From assembly GCA_902727855.1 (NCBI GenBank), contig CACVAS010000030.1, forward strand, positions 95,804-159,803: 64,000 bases of DNA, written 5' to 3'. The position numbers and the translations under genes were made by a program. Shown here in pieces: positions 54,281 through 63,856 of this stretch (the stretch's first letter is position 1; each line of letters begins with the position of its first letter). Source of the DNA: an uncultured Sulfurovum sp. GTDB taxonomy: Bacteria > Campylobacterota > Campylobacteria > Campylobacterales > Sulfurovaceae. Under the pieces are notes generated by a model. That model saw only the letters and a list, made by a program, of their open reading frames with translations, did not search any database and was not told the origin of the DNA.

Positions 54281-55500
54281 TGTCAAGGTCCTCCTCCAAA
54301 CCTAATAATCAATTTATTAAAAAGATTATTAAGCACTATCTCAAATATGATAAAGAGAACCCTTTTATTTTTATCTCTTCCATGTTGGCTTTTCTTGGAA
54401 TCGCCGCTGGTGTCATGGTACTTATGCTTGCGATGGGTATTATGAATGGTATGCAGCAAGAGTTTACCAAAAAACTGTTTGTTATGAACTACCCTCTTAC
54501 TGTACTCCCTTTGGAAGACAATGCTGTGGATGATTCACTCATTGATACACTACAAAAACATTTTCCCAAACTTGAATTTTCACCCTACTACAGTACACAA
54601 GTCATTACCAAAAATGATGGTGCAGTCCAAGGCTCACTACTTTATGGTGTAGACTATGACAAAGAAGCAAAAATAAATAACATTTTTGCAGAAGCCAGAG
54701 GAACAGAAAAAAGTAAATATAGAGTTGTGATGGGAGAAGGTCTCTCCTTTGAGATGAATGCACCCAAAGGTGAAAAGGTTACACTTTACTTTTCTGAACA
54801 ACAAGCCATTGGTTTTGGAACCATGCCCTTACAAAAACGTTTTGTCATTGATGGCATTTTTAAATCAGGTCTTCAAGCCTATGATAAAGCTATTATGTAT
54901 GCACCACTAGAAGCATTTGAAAAACTCCTAAAACGCCCACATGGAAGTTATGATGGCTTACACATATACACTAAAAACCCCATGGATGAAATAAAAAATA
55001 TTAAAAGTCATCTGCCTAAAAATGTTGTAATTGAAGGTTGGTGGCAACAAAATGGAAATTTCTTTGCTGCCATAGAGATGGAAAAGAAAGCACTTTTTTT
55101 GGTACTTCTACTTATCATTCTTGTAGCCTCACTTAATATTATTTCATCTTTACTTATGACAGTGATGAGTAGACGTTCAGAAATAGCACTTTTACGTACA
55201 CTAGGTGCAACAAAACAAGAAATTAAATCTATCTTTTTTAAATTAGGACTTATTATTGGTAGTGCTGGTATTTTAGTAGGTACTCTTCTTGGAACACTTG
55301 GTATTTGGGTACTTACCACTTTTGACATTATTTCAATGCCTGAAGATGTTTATGGTACGTCTAAATTACCTATTGACTTGATGATGAGTGACTTTATACT
55401 TATACTTCTAGGCACATCTATTATCATCTTTTTATCCTCTCTTTATCCTGCTAAAAAGGCTGCACAAACAGACCCACTAAGTGTTTTACGTAATGAGTAA
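54280..55500 (+). CDS. LolC/LolE-like ABC transporter permease
   Basis: 406 residues with four membrane helices: one near 30-55 and three at the end (about 270-395), around a MacB-like periplasmic core. This is the lipoprotein-release permease layout, with the FtsX-type end MTVMSRRSEIALLRTLGATKQEI. It should extract lipoproteins from the inner membrane for LolA. Only one permease gene is present, so it may act as a homodimer (LolF-like). The ATP-binding partner LolD is not here. Confidence 0.85.
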   Translation: MSRSSSKPNNQFIKKIIKHYLKYDKENPFIFISSMLAFLGIAAGVMVLMLAMGIMNGMQQEFTKKLFVMNYPLTVLPLEDNAVDDSLIDTLQKHFPKLEFSPYYSTQVITKNDGAVQGSLLYGVDYDKEAKINNIFAEARGTEKSKYRVVMGEGLSFEMNAPKGEKVTLYFSEQQAIGFGTMPLQKRFVIDGIFKSGLQAYDKAIMYAPLEAFEKLLKRPHGSYDGLHIYTKNPMDEIKNIKSHLPKNVVIEGWWQQNGNFFAAIEMEKKALFLVLLLIILVASLNIISSLLMTVMSRRSEIALLRTLGATKQEIKSIFFKLGLIIGSAGILVGTLLGTLGIWVLTTFDIISMPEDVYGTSKLPIDLMMSDFILILLGTSIIIFLSSLYPAKKAAQTDPLSVLRNE

Positions 55501-55580
55501 AAACTTTTTTCTGGCTTCACAATAACATCACTTTTTTTCGATACTATAGCACTCAATATGAGAAAAAGGGCTAAGCGTCG

Positions 55581-56048
55581 ATGTTAAGATCTGATATATT
55601 AAGAGAGATGAGCAATATTATATTACGTCATGAACGATGGCTTAAACGTATGGATCATCTCACTTCAGGCTTACCCGTAGATCAACAACTTGTTAATATA
55701 GAAAAAACCTTATATTTCTATGCTTCATGGCTCAATAATAAAAACTGTAAATTGCGTACTTCATATCATACCAACCCACTTGTAGAACAGATAGAACATC
55801 ACTACAATGAACTAAACAAGTTCTATACAGAAATAGATAACCTATATTTCATTTTACCTAAAAATAGAAATTTTCTACATATAATCACTACATTTAATAA
55901 ACAAAAACTCACTGCAGTAGAAGCAATGAAAGCACGACAATATTTTCAAAATATTTTAGAATCTTCTAACACTATATTTACCTTATTTCATCAATTAAAA
56001 GAGCAAAGTAAATACATAAGTTATTACGATGAACTCATTAAACCTTAA
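55581..56048 (+). CDS. hypothetical helical protein
   Basis: 155 residues, helical, basic, no signal peptide. His and Trp residues in HERWLKRM, YFYASWLNN and EQIEHHYNELNKF faintly recall the zinc-binding CZB domain of chemoreceptors, but the expected Cys-x-Leu-Gly-x-Trp is missing, so I do not assign it. Its stop overlaps the stop of the convergent gene at 56045 by four bases. Confidence 0.55.
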   Translation: MLRSDILREMSNIILRHERWLKRMDHLTSGLPVDQQLVNIEKTLYFYASWLNNKNCKLRTSYHTNPLVEQIEHHYNELNKFYTEIDNLYFILPKNRNFLHIITTFNKQKLTAVEAMKARQYFQNILESSNTIFTLFHQLKEQSKYISYYDELIKP

Positions 56049-56839
56049 TCAAAAATATCCAGCATCTCATTTCCTTTTGTAAAGGCATCTAAAATAGATG
56101 CATCCTTGTCGTCATCACTCTCAAATACATTAAAAGGTGAGTCATCATACATGTTGAACATATCGTTATACATTTTAGAACTCTTATACATCACACCAGA
56201 CATAAACTCTGTTGATTCACCTGTAGTTTTAAAACCTCTATAGAAATTCGTACCGGTATCCTTTACATCTCCAATAAATGTGTCACCCAAGACAGTTGAG
56301 CCAAAGACTTTTGTTTTTGTTTTCTTATTGAGTCCGAAGACAGATGGCAATCCCAATGTTTCACCTTTTTCAAGCTCAATCATATCTGCTATATCACCCA
56401 AAATGCCACCATCAAAATAGCTGTTATCTTCTTTTACTTTTTTCATGCCAGCAACTTCTTTTACTGCTGTCAAAGATTTTTCTAAAAATGATTCTTTTTT
56501 AGTACTTTTTTTCTCACTCATACCAACAGTCTCTTTGACACTTGAAATCATCTCATCAACTAAAGAGTCATCTTTAGTTGATGTGTCATCACCCACTAAG
56601 TCAGTTACACTCTCCACACGTTTTACCAGAGAGTCTAAAATGGTTTTATCTTTTTTGTCCTTGTTAGATGAAATACCTCCCACTGAAGGAAAAGTACGTA
56701 CACTCGTCACCTCCTTTGTCTCCTCCAACCTATCTTTATCACTCGAAAGTGTTGACTTCACAATATCTTCAACACCATCCATAAAACCAGCATAAAGTAC
56801 AACTGTAAATAAACCAAGAAATAAAATTATTGTCTTCAT
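56045..56839 (-). CDS. secreted charged protein, unknown
   Basis: 264 residues with a signal peptide (MKTIILFLGLFTVVLYA, cut after residue 17). The mature part is low-complexity, rich in Lys, Asp, Ser and Thr, with repeated helical segments (SSVKETVGMSEK, KSLTAVKEVAGMKK). The C-terminal 120 residues are better ordered, with TKVFGSTVLGDTFIGDVKDTG. No family recognised. It is co-directional with the AsmA-like gene, which lies 28 bases upstream. Confidence 0.6.
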   Translation of the reverse strand: MKTIILFLGLFTVVLYAGFMDGVEDIVKSTLSSDKDRLEETKEVTSVRTFPSVGGISSNKDKKDKTILDSLVKRVESVTDLVGDDTSTKDDSLVDEMISSVKETVGMSEKKSTKKESFLEKSLTAVKEVAGMKKVKEDNSYFDGGILGDIADMIELEKGETLGLPSVFGLNKKTKTKVFGSTVLGDTFIGDVKDTGTNFYRGFKTTGESTEFMSGVMYKSSKMYNDMFNMYDDSPFNVFESDDDKDASILDAFTKGNEMLDIFD

Positions 56840-56867
56840 CTCAACCCCTTTTATAGTATATTATACA

Positions 56868-59579
56868 TTATTTATTAAAAATATGTACGGGTGATTCTAA
56901 TGTTCGCTTAATAAGGTCAAGAGGCAAAGTCAATATCTCTTTCGTGGCAGATGTTTTAACAATGGGTTGTTCTAAACTTCCAGTGATAGTAAGTCCTATA
57001 GTCATACTTTTATCTTTGCCCATTAATATATATCCCAATAGTGGTAAGTGTCCTACAATTTTACCAAACTCACGCGCTGTATGAATGGCTAACTGCATAT
57101 CTATTTTATTTGTTTTAAGATTGATACTTCCTTTTCCCACAAAGTTTGCAGACTCTCCCTCAATGTAAATAGAGTTAAAATTTATTTCATCTCCTACCAT
57201 CTTATAGTCTATAAGCCCTCTTTTGATACTAAACCCTTGTTCAGAAAAACCAGGATTACTTAATGTTGCAATGGCAGGAATGGTGTTAAGAAGCGCCAAA
57301 GTATTATTGTATGCCTTAAAGTCACTTAAATACCCTCCTTCAACAATAATTTGCCCTTGTGTCACTTCATCTATGTTACCACTTTTAATAAGGGTATACC
57401 GACCTTCTTTAAGTCCAGAAAATCCTATGAGTGGATGAAGCATTTTATCCTTTACCCTTAAAGCTTTTAATGAAAACTTTTTGCCTTTTTTGGAAAACTT
57501 AACAATGTCTCCAGCTAAAGAGGCAAATGCACTTATATCCCCATTGGGGTCTATTTCAATATCATAGCTGTCTGTCACTAAGGTGTGTTTTCCATACCGT
57601 AAATTAGACTTTTCACCCAAAATAACCAATCTATTACTTTTTTTTACCGTTTTTTTCTTAGTTACATTTTTAGTATCACTTAAAAACTGTTCTAAATCAA
57701 AGTTTAACTTTTTAAGTGTAATCCGTGATTTATCTGAGTTAAAATGAAATGCTTTTTTAAATGCATAAATATGCACACTATTGTTTTTGATTGTACCTGT
57801 TATAGGGACTGATACATGGCATTTGCCATCATCACTATAAAAGTAACACGCTGCTCTTTTTAAAACACCTTCTAACGTGTAGTGTTCTAATCCTCTCTTA
57901 ACTATGTTTAGTGAACCCCCATCAACATCAATAGGTAAATTGTGTACATAAGGTTTAACCTTTGCCAAATTATTGAGTTCAAATGACATGCTCTTCTTTT
58001 GTTTTTTTATGGTGATATCTAAACCCGGAATATCCATACGTAAATTATTTTTATAGCGTAAATAAAAATTTAACTTTTTATTTTCTAACACAAAGAATTT
58101 CTCTTTATCACCGATGCTTACTTTCTCTATATCTAATTTAAGACTTGCTTTCTGCTTGTCTAACTCAACTATTCCATCTACGCTTCCTTTGTACCAACTC
58201 TCTTTCATTTTTACATTATCAATGGTGACTAGATCATTCGCATAACTGACCTTACCTGATTCTACTAAAAGTGTTGTCTCTCCTATAGCTAATGCTCCTG
58301 GAGCTAACATCAGTTTAGTCACAATAGGTGATTGTTTTTGATTATCAAACTGCACATTTCCTTTTTTGAGTTTCACTTTGATATTTTTATACCAAAGTGT
58401 ACCCTCATATAGATCAACATTCACAAACACAGTGGGTTTTTTAGGGGGCTTTTTATCAACGGACTTTTTATTTACAGGTTTCCTGCCAAGAGGAATATCC
58501 ATCTTTAAATTTACATCTACCAAATCGCCTTTATGCTTAACAGGAAGTGCAATATCATAGGCAGTCAATACCTCTTCTAACTGGGTATCCATAGCTGTTT
58601 TCATATGTAGGTCTAAATGTAAGGTTGTGTCCTTCTTACCTAAATTGACAATCGAAAGTTTACTCTTGTTCATATCTTTCATTTTATAGCTAGGGGCATT
58701 TAGATCAAAATAGAGTGCTTTGTTTTCATATCTCAAGAGAAAACTTTTAGCTAAAACAGGGTCAAGACTTTCCTTATAAAATATCTTCACATCCTCAAAC
58801 AAGACTTCAGCCTGCAATGCATCAAAGTCCATCTTATAACTCTCATCATTGACTATGAGTTTCCCAGAAAGACTCTTGAGCGTGTATCTTTTTGCTTGTA
58901 CCCTATCAACAATCCATGCCTTGACAGCTGGTGATAATGTAAACCTATTAATCACTGGCTTTACGTTTTCAAAAGTATCAGACTGCACATTAAATGTAAT
59001 ATTTTCTGATTCTTTTTGCACAGTAAGGGATCCTTCTATCTCATAAGCAGAAAAATCTCCTTTTGCAACAACAGAGTGTGTTCTTAAATCATACGTTACT
59101 GTACCATTAAAGTCAATATTTTCATTTTTTAAATGAAATAATGAAATATCAGCCTTTAATTTTTTTCTCGTTCTATCTATAGTTCCTGCAATTTCATACA
59201 TATTGTTACTCACATAGAGTAAATCATCTGCAAAAATAAGATTTATTTTATCATCATCTATATTCATATTATTTATTTCTATATAGTCAAAAAATGTAAA
59301 AATGTATTTGATTGTGTCAAATGATTTATCGATGTCCTCTAGTGAGGATGTATCATTAGATTTAGGTAAAACAACACGATTTGCTTTTAAAGTAAGTTTT
59401 TTATCCAATTTGATGTATAATCCCTCAATATTATAAGGGCCAACCATTAAGGATTTTGACTCTATACCTACTTTAAGCCAAACAAAAAGAGCAAAGAAAA
59501 TGAATAGTAAAAAAATTAATGTATTTCGTAATATTGAATGGAGTACATGCATAGAACACTGTGCAGTTATTTTAATCAT
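56868..59579 (-). CDS. AsmA-like / DUF3971 large envelope protein
   Basis: 903 residues: one N-terminal membrane helix (about 18-36), then a very long periplasmic chain of short beta strands, ending in the YhdP/AsmA-type segment GKGSINLKTNKIDMQLAIHT...TITGSLEQP. Proteins of this superfamily are thought to bridge the envelope and move phospholipids to the outer membrane. Start at 59579 is the longest option; the ATG at 59552 would reduce overlap with mltG. Either way the two divergent genes overlap at their 5' ends. Confidence 0.82.
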   Translation of the reverse strand: MIKITAQCSMHVLHSILRNTLIFLLFIFFALFVWLKVGIESKSLMVGPYNIEGLYIKLDKKLTLKANRVVLPKSNDTSSLEDIDKSFDTIKYIFTFFDYIEINNMNIDDDKINLIFADDLLYVSNNMYEIAGTIDRTRKKLKADISLFHLKNENIDFNGTVTYDLRTHSVVAKGDFSAYEIEGSLTVQKESENITFNVQSDTFENVKPVINRFTLSPAVKAWIVDRVQAKRYTLKSLSGKLIVNDESYKMDFDALQAEVLFEDVKIFYKESLDPVLAKSFLLRYENKALYFDLNAPSYKMKDMNKSKLSIVNLGKKDTTLHLDLHMKTAMDTQLEEVLTAYDIALPVKHKGDLVDVNLKMDIPLGRKPVNKKSVDKKPPKKPTVFVNVDLYEGTLWYKNIKVKLKKGNVQFDNQKQSPIVTKLMLAPGALAIGETTLLVESGKVSYANDLVTIDNVKMKESWYKGSVDGIVELDKQKASLKLDIEKVSIGDKEKFFVLENKKLNFYLRYKNNLRMDIPGLDITIKKQKKSMSFELNNLAKVKPYVHNLPIDVDGGSLNIVKRGLEHYTLEGVLKRAACYFYSDDGKCHVSVPITGTIKNNSVHIYAFKKAFHFNSDKSRITLKKLNFDLEQFLSDTKNVTKKKTVKKSNRLVILGEKSNLRYGKHTLVTDSYDIEIDPNGDISAFASLAGDIVKFSKKGKKFSLKALRVKDKMLHPLIGFSGLKEGRYTLIKSGNIDEVTQGQIIVEGGYLSDFKAYNNTLALLNTIPAIATLSNPGFSEQGFSIKRGLIDYKMVGDEINFNSIYIEGESANFVGKGSINLKTNKIDMQLAIHTAREFGKIVGHLPLLGYILMGKDKSMTIGLTITGSLEQPIVKTSATKEILTLPLDLIKRTLESPVHIFNK

Positions 59580-60465
59580 GTCACTTGCCTTTTATTCAAT
59601 ACTACCCGTTCAAACAGAAAAAAAAATATCTATTTCTAAAGGTATCAAAGAGACAGATATTATAGCACATCTCAACCAAAGAGGACCCTATTCACTCCAT
59701 GCTATAGATAGATTTATCCTTGCAAGATTTGGTAAAATCAAAGAGGGAGAAGTGAAATTTAAACAGACAACACAAAATCGTATTGATTTTCTTTATGCAC
59801 TTACCCAAGCTAAAATACCTCTTCTTAAAATCACCCTTATCCCTGGTGAAACATTAGAGATATTTTTTAAACAAGTGGCCGATAAACTGGACATTAATGA
59901 GAGCAAAATCATGGATGCTTACAAAAACCTTGCTGTCTATCCTGAAGCATCTATTGTAGCAGACACCTATTTTGTACCTCGAAAAATGAATGAAACAAAG
60001 CTCATGAAATTTTTGCTTCGTGGTTCAGAACGCACATACAAAAAACTTGCTACAAAATATTATGGTGACTACAATACAACAGAGTGGAAAATTATTTTAA
60101 CCATCGCTTCAATCATTCAAAAAGAGGCCGCTTCTAAAGCTGAAATGCCTCTCATCTCTTCGGTTATTTACAATAGACTAGAAAAAAATATGAGACTACA
60201 AATGGATGGCACACTCAACTATGGTAAATATTCACATATAAAGGTAACCCCTGAGCGTATACGTAATGACTATAGTACTTTTAACACCTACAAACACAAA
60301 GGCTTACCCGAATCACCTATTGGTTCTGTAAGCATGCATGCTATTGATGCGGCCATTAATCCTAAGAAGACCAATTACCTCTATTTTATGCGTAACAGTC
60401 AGGGTGTCCATGACTTCACAGATACGTTTAAAAAACACAGACAGAATATTAAAAAACTCAAATAA
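59500..60465 (+). CDS. mltG: endolytic murein transglycosylase
   Basis: 321 residues: one N-terminal membrane helix (about 20-37) then the YceG/MltG domain with catalytic E209 in ASIIQKEAA and the family stretches NRLEKNMRLQMDGTLNYG and YKHKGLPESPIGS. MltG cuts growing glycan strands and sets their length. The ATG has only a weak ribosome site, and the first 80 bases overlap the divergent AsmA-like gene in antisense. Confidence 0.9.
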   Translation: MNSKKINVFRNIEWSTCIEHCAVILIMSLAFYSILPVQTEKKISISKGIKETDIIAHLNQRGPYSLHAIDRFILARFGKIKEGEVKFKQTTQNRIDFLYALTQAKIPLLKITLIPGETLEIFFKQVADKLDINESKIMDAYKNLAVYPEASIVADTYFVPRKMNETKLMKFLLRGSERTYKKLATKYYGDYNTTEWKIILTIASIIQKEAASKAEMPLISSVIYNRLEKNMRLQMDGTLNYGKYSHIKVTPERIRNDYSTFNTYKHKGLPESPIGSVSMHAIDAAINPKKTNYLYFMRNSQGVHDFTDTFKKHRQNIKKLK

Positions 60466-60533
60466 GCACAAAATACACCAACCGTTAACCTATATTGTCT
60501 AAAATAAAATTAATAAATATTAAGTAGGACATT

Positions 60534-61865
60534 ATGTATACAATAAAGCGACTATCACTCATATTACTCTTATCTATCTCCTATCTAAGTGCTAGTTATA
60601 CTTTAGTTGAAGGAAAACGTACAAAGTCTAGCATAGACAAAATGCCAAAAAATTCTGTTGGAGACATGAGAAACATACCTCAAGACCCTGCTTTTTATGC
60701 CAAACAAATTAAACCTTTTTCTAAAGCGAAACAAAAACAACTAGATAGTGCCTACAATAAAAAGTATTTTAAACCATGGGATGATACACGTATTGCTATA
60801 GCTAAAAAAGATTTTGGTTGGGAGACACGTTTTGTCACCAAAAAACCTATCTATCGCTCCACTGGAAAACGTATACCTCCTTCTATCTATAAAGGGTGGA
60901 TTTATAATGCCAATATGAAAGCCCTCAATAGCGTACGCAAAAAAGCAATTACAGTACGTCGTACCAATGTAAAAGCACTCCCTACGACCAATACCTTTTA
61001 TAGAGACCCTCGCAAAGTCGGTGAAGGTTTTCCTTTTGATTACAATCAAAACTCAGCCCATCACATCAATGTGCCACTGTTTGTTTCTCACTATTCACGT
61101 GATGGTAAATGGGCATTTGTCAAAGGATCATACGCATTTGGTTGGGTGCTTAAAAAAGATATTGCCATCACCGATAGCAAATTTAGAAAAAAATTTCGAA
61201 ATGGTAACTATGCCATTACGATAAAAGATGATTTACGTCTTTACAATGGAACATCTCCTGTTTCGCTAGTAAAGTTAGGTGCTCTATTTCCTATTGCTAA
61301 AGACAAACAGCACTACTTGACTGCTCAACGTAGTAAATGGGGTCATGCACATCTTACAAAAGTTTCTGTATTAAACAGAAAACATATTGCAAAAAAACCT
61401 TTGGCATTTAACCCTCAAAATGTTGCCAAGGTTGCCAAAGAGTTTTATGGTGAACCTTATGGATGGGGTGGACGGAATGAGTGTCGAGATTGTTCTGCAA
61501 CGACACGTGATTTTTTAGCACCATTTGGTATTTTTTTACGTAGAAACTCTAGTAAACAAGCCAAAGATGGTAAAGCAACATCTATAAAAGGTCTAAAGAA
61601 ATCTACAAAAAAAAGAAAAATCATAGCAAAAGCCGAGCCTTTTCGTTCACTTCTTCATGTGCCAGGGCACGTTGTGCTCTATTTAGGAGAGTACAGAGGA
61701 GAACCCGTTATTATGCACTCTTATTGGGGTATGCGTAAAACGGATGGCACTAAACTCATTACAGGTCGTACCATTATCACCACAACAGAACCAGGTAAAG
61801 AACGTAGAGATATTCGTGAGGGTTCAAAACTCATCAATACACTTAAGACGATTGTCAATTTTTAA
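60534..61865 (+). CDS. NlpC/P60 peptidoglycan hydrolase with SH3-like domains
   Basis: 443 residues. A signal peptide (cut after about residue 20) is followed by an SH3-type region (about 95-280) and a C40 (NlpC/P60) peptidase at 295-443: YGWGGRNECRDCSATTRDF, with nucleophile C320, and the His in VPGHVVLYLGEY. Such enzymes cut stem peptides in the periplasm. It follows mltG with a 68-base gap on the same strand and probably acts in the same wall-remodelling process. Confidence 0.85.
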   Translation: MYTIKRLSLILLLSISYLSASYTLVEGKRTKSSIDKMPKNSVGDMRNIPQDPAFYAKQIKPFSKAKQKQLDSAYNKKYFKPWDDTRIAIAKKDFGWETRFVTKKPIYRSTGKRIPPSIYKGWIYNANMKALNSVRKKAITVRRTNVKALPTTNTFYRDPRKVGEGFPFDYNQNSAHHINVPLFVSHYSRDGKWAFVKGSYAFGWVLKKDIAITDSKFRKKFRNGNYAITIKDDLRLYNGTSPVSLVKLGALFPIAKDKQHYLTAQRSKWGHAHLTKVSVLNRKHIAKKPLAFNPQNVAKVAKEFYGEPYGWGGRNECRDCSATTRDFLAPFGIFLRRNSSKQAKDGKATSIKGLKKSTKKRKIIAKAEPFRSLLHVPGHVVLYLGEYRGEPVIMHSYWGMRKTDGTKLITGRTIITTTEPGKERRDIREGSKLINTLKTIVNF

Positions 61866-61867
61866 CC

Positions 61868-62470
61868 ATGGAGAATTACTTTGAAAATCCATTTACCTCT
61901 GAACTGCTCTGTCAAACAATTACACATCCCAATATTGTTGTAGGCACTTTTAGCTATTACTCAGGATACTATCACCAACATAGCTTTATAGAGTGTGTAC
62001 ATTACTTACTCAATAAAAAGGGAACAGATAAACTTATTATTGGTAACTATTGCTCTATTGGTTCTGGCGTTACTTTTATTATGGGTGGTAACCAAGGTCA
62101 TAGAACTGACTGGGTAAGTACCTTCCCTTTTAATTTTCAAGCCAATATATTTGAAAAGGCTACAAATGCCTACCAAAAAGCTGGTGACACCACCATAGGT
62201 CATGATGTTTGGATAGGAACAGAATCCATGATAAAAGCAGGTATTACAGTAGGCAATGGTGCAATTATTGCATCACGTTCTGTAGTAACTCAAGATGTAC
62301 CTTGCTATGCTATTGTCGGGGGAAATCCTGCAAAAATACTAAAATACCGTTTTAATGAAGAGAAAATAAAACAATTATTAGCGTTAGCTTGGTGGCATTG
62401 GAGTGAGGAAAAGATAAAAGCATCTATGGACTTTCTTTGTGCCACTCCACATGAATCTTACATGACTTAG
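61868..62470 (+). CDS. CatB/Vat-type acetyltransferase (left-handed beta-helix)
   Basis: 200 residues of the xenobiotic acetyltransferase group. Hexapeptide repeats are visible (IIGNYCSIGSGVTFIM, TIGHDVWIGTESMI, TVGNGAIIASRSVV), and the catalytic His lies in GGNQGHRTDW. The family acetylates chloramphenicol or streptogramins with acetyl-CoA, but in non-resistant bacteria the true substrate is often a sugar or unknown metabolite. It starts two bases after the NlpC gene. Confidence 0.85.
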   Translation: MENYFENPFTSELLCQTITHPNIVVGTFSYYSGYYHQHSFIECVHYLLNKKGTDKLIIGNYCSIGSGVTFIMGGNQGHRTDWVSTFPFNFQANIFEKATNAYQKAGDTTIGHDVWIGTESMIKAGITVGNGAIIASRSVVTQDVPCYAIVGGNPAKILKYRFNEEKIKQLLALAWWHWSEEKIKASMDFLCATPHESYMT

Positions 62471-62484
62471 GGTAAAATAGCTTT

Positions 62485-63096
62485 ATGAAAAAAAACGAAA
62501 AAATAAAAATATTTACAAGCACCATTTCTGCTGGAGAACATAAGGGAAAGAAGATTGAAATACCCGATATCTTCACTACCAGAAGTTCCAAGGGTATACT
62601 CAAAGAGTCACTCTTTAATACCCTACAGTTTGATATCATAGACAAAAACTTTGTAGAAGTTTTTTCAGGCTCAGGCTCCATTGGACTAGAAGCATTGAGT
62701 CGTGGTGCCAAACAAGCTTATTTTATGGAATACAACAAAATAGCCTACCACTGTTTAGAAAAAAATGTTAAAAATATTGAACCCTCAAAATCACATCTAT
62801 TTTATGGAGACAGTTTTGAAAATTTTGCACATGTCTATAGTTTAGTACAACACTCAAAAACAAAAACCTACTTTTACTTTGATCCACCATTTTCAACACG
62901 TGATGGCATGGATGATGTCTATGACAAAACCATCGCACTCATAGAAACCATAGAGGCCGAAACTTGTGAAATGGTGATTGTTGAACATATGACAAACTTG
63001 ACGATGCCTGAGTCCATTGGTGTACTAGAAAAAACAAAACGTAAAAAATTTGGACGAAGCACATTAAGTTATTATAAACCAAAGGAATTATCATGA
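62485..63096 (+). CDS. rsmD: 16S rRNA (guanine966-N2)-methyltransferase
   Basis: 203 residues. RsmD methylates G966 of 16S rRNA with SAM. The start has the family's GGEHKGKKI-type stretch (AGEHKGKKIEIP) and TRSSKGILKESLFNTL; motif I is VEVFSGSGSIGLEALSRGA, and the catalytic motif is FDPPF. Its end overlaps the start of the NYN gene by four bases. Confidence 0.92.
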   Translation: MKKNEKIKIFTSTISAGEHKGKKIEIPDIFTTRSSKGILKESLFNTLQFDIIDKNFVEVFSGSGSIGLEALSRGAKQAYFMEYNKIAYHCLEKNVKNIEPSKSHLFYGDSFENFAHVYSLVQHSKTKTYFYFDPPFSTRDGMDDVYDKTIALIETIEAETCEMVIVEHMTNLTMPESIGVLEKTKRKKFGRSTLSYYKPKELS

Positions 63097-63839
63097 CAAC
63101 AAAAGAAGACCACATTGCCCTTTTTATAGACTCTGACAATATCTCACACAAAGCTATTGAAGGTATTATCAATGAGCTTAGTAAGTATGGTGTCGTGAAT
63201 ATACGTCAAGCCTATGGAAACTGGACAAAAGACAATCTAAAAAACTGGGAAGAGAAACTCTTGGAGTTTGCCATCAAACCCATACAACAATTTGACTACT
63301 CTAAAAACAAAAATGCCACCGATATTCTTATGACTATTGATGCTATAGATTTACTCCACACCAAACGAATTGATGCATTTGCATTTGCGACCTCTGACTC
63401 TGACTTTACCCCAGTGGTTATGCGTGTACAAGCAGAAGGTATTAAAGTCTTTGGTTTTGGTGAAAAAAAGACCCCTAAACCTTTTATGGCAGCATGTTCA
63501 CAGTTTATCTTTACTGAAAAACTTATGAAAACTTCTGTACAACACAGTGAAAAAAATGATTTACAAACTGTGACCACTAGAAAAACTGGAAAACAGATGC
63601 GTTCAGACACGTGGCTGGTCAATGTACTACGTACAGCAGTAGAGCAGACTATGGATGAAGACGGTTGGGCAAACTTAGCTGATATTGGTCAATATATCAA
63701 CAATTCTACTTCATTTTCACCTATCAATTTTGGCTATAAAAAACTTTCAAATCTCATAAATGAAATAGACTTGTTCGATATCTATTTAGATGAGTCAAGT
63801 AAAATCATGAGTATTCGAGACAAAAGGAAAGGCAACTAA
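63093..63839 (+). CDS. NYN-domain protein with C-terminal LOTUS/OST-HTH domain
   Basis: 248 residues. Residues 6-145 are a LabA-type NYN (PIN-like) nuclease domain with acidic metal-binding residues in LFIDSDNIS (D13, D15), NATDILMTIDAI and FATSDSDFTPV. Residues 165-240 resemble an OST-HTH/LOTUS domain (GWANLADIGQYIN). This pairing is widespread and presumed to act on RNA. It is translationally coupled to rsmD. Confidence 0.88.
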   Translation: MTTKEDHIALFIDSDNISHKAIEGIINELSKYGVVNIRQAYGNWTKDNLKNWEEKLLEFAIKPIQQFDYSKNKNATDILMTIDAIDLLHTKRIDAFAFATSDSDFTPVVMRVQAEGIKVFGFGEKKTPKPFMAACSQFIFTEKLMKTSVQHSEKNDLQTVTTRKTGKQMRSDTWLVNVLRTAVEQTMDEDGWANLADIGQYINNSTSFSPINFGYKKLSNLINEIDLFDIYLDESSKIMSIRDKRKGN

Positions 63840-63856
63840 CGCCTCTCCATTTTACC

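Noticed and set aside
55581..56048. Assignment as a CZB zinc-binding chemoreceptor-type domain
   Set aside because: The His/Trp pattern is suggestive, but the defining Cys motif is absent.
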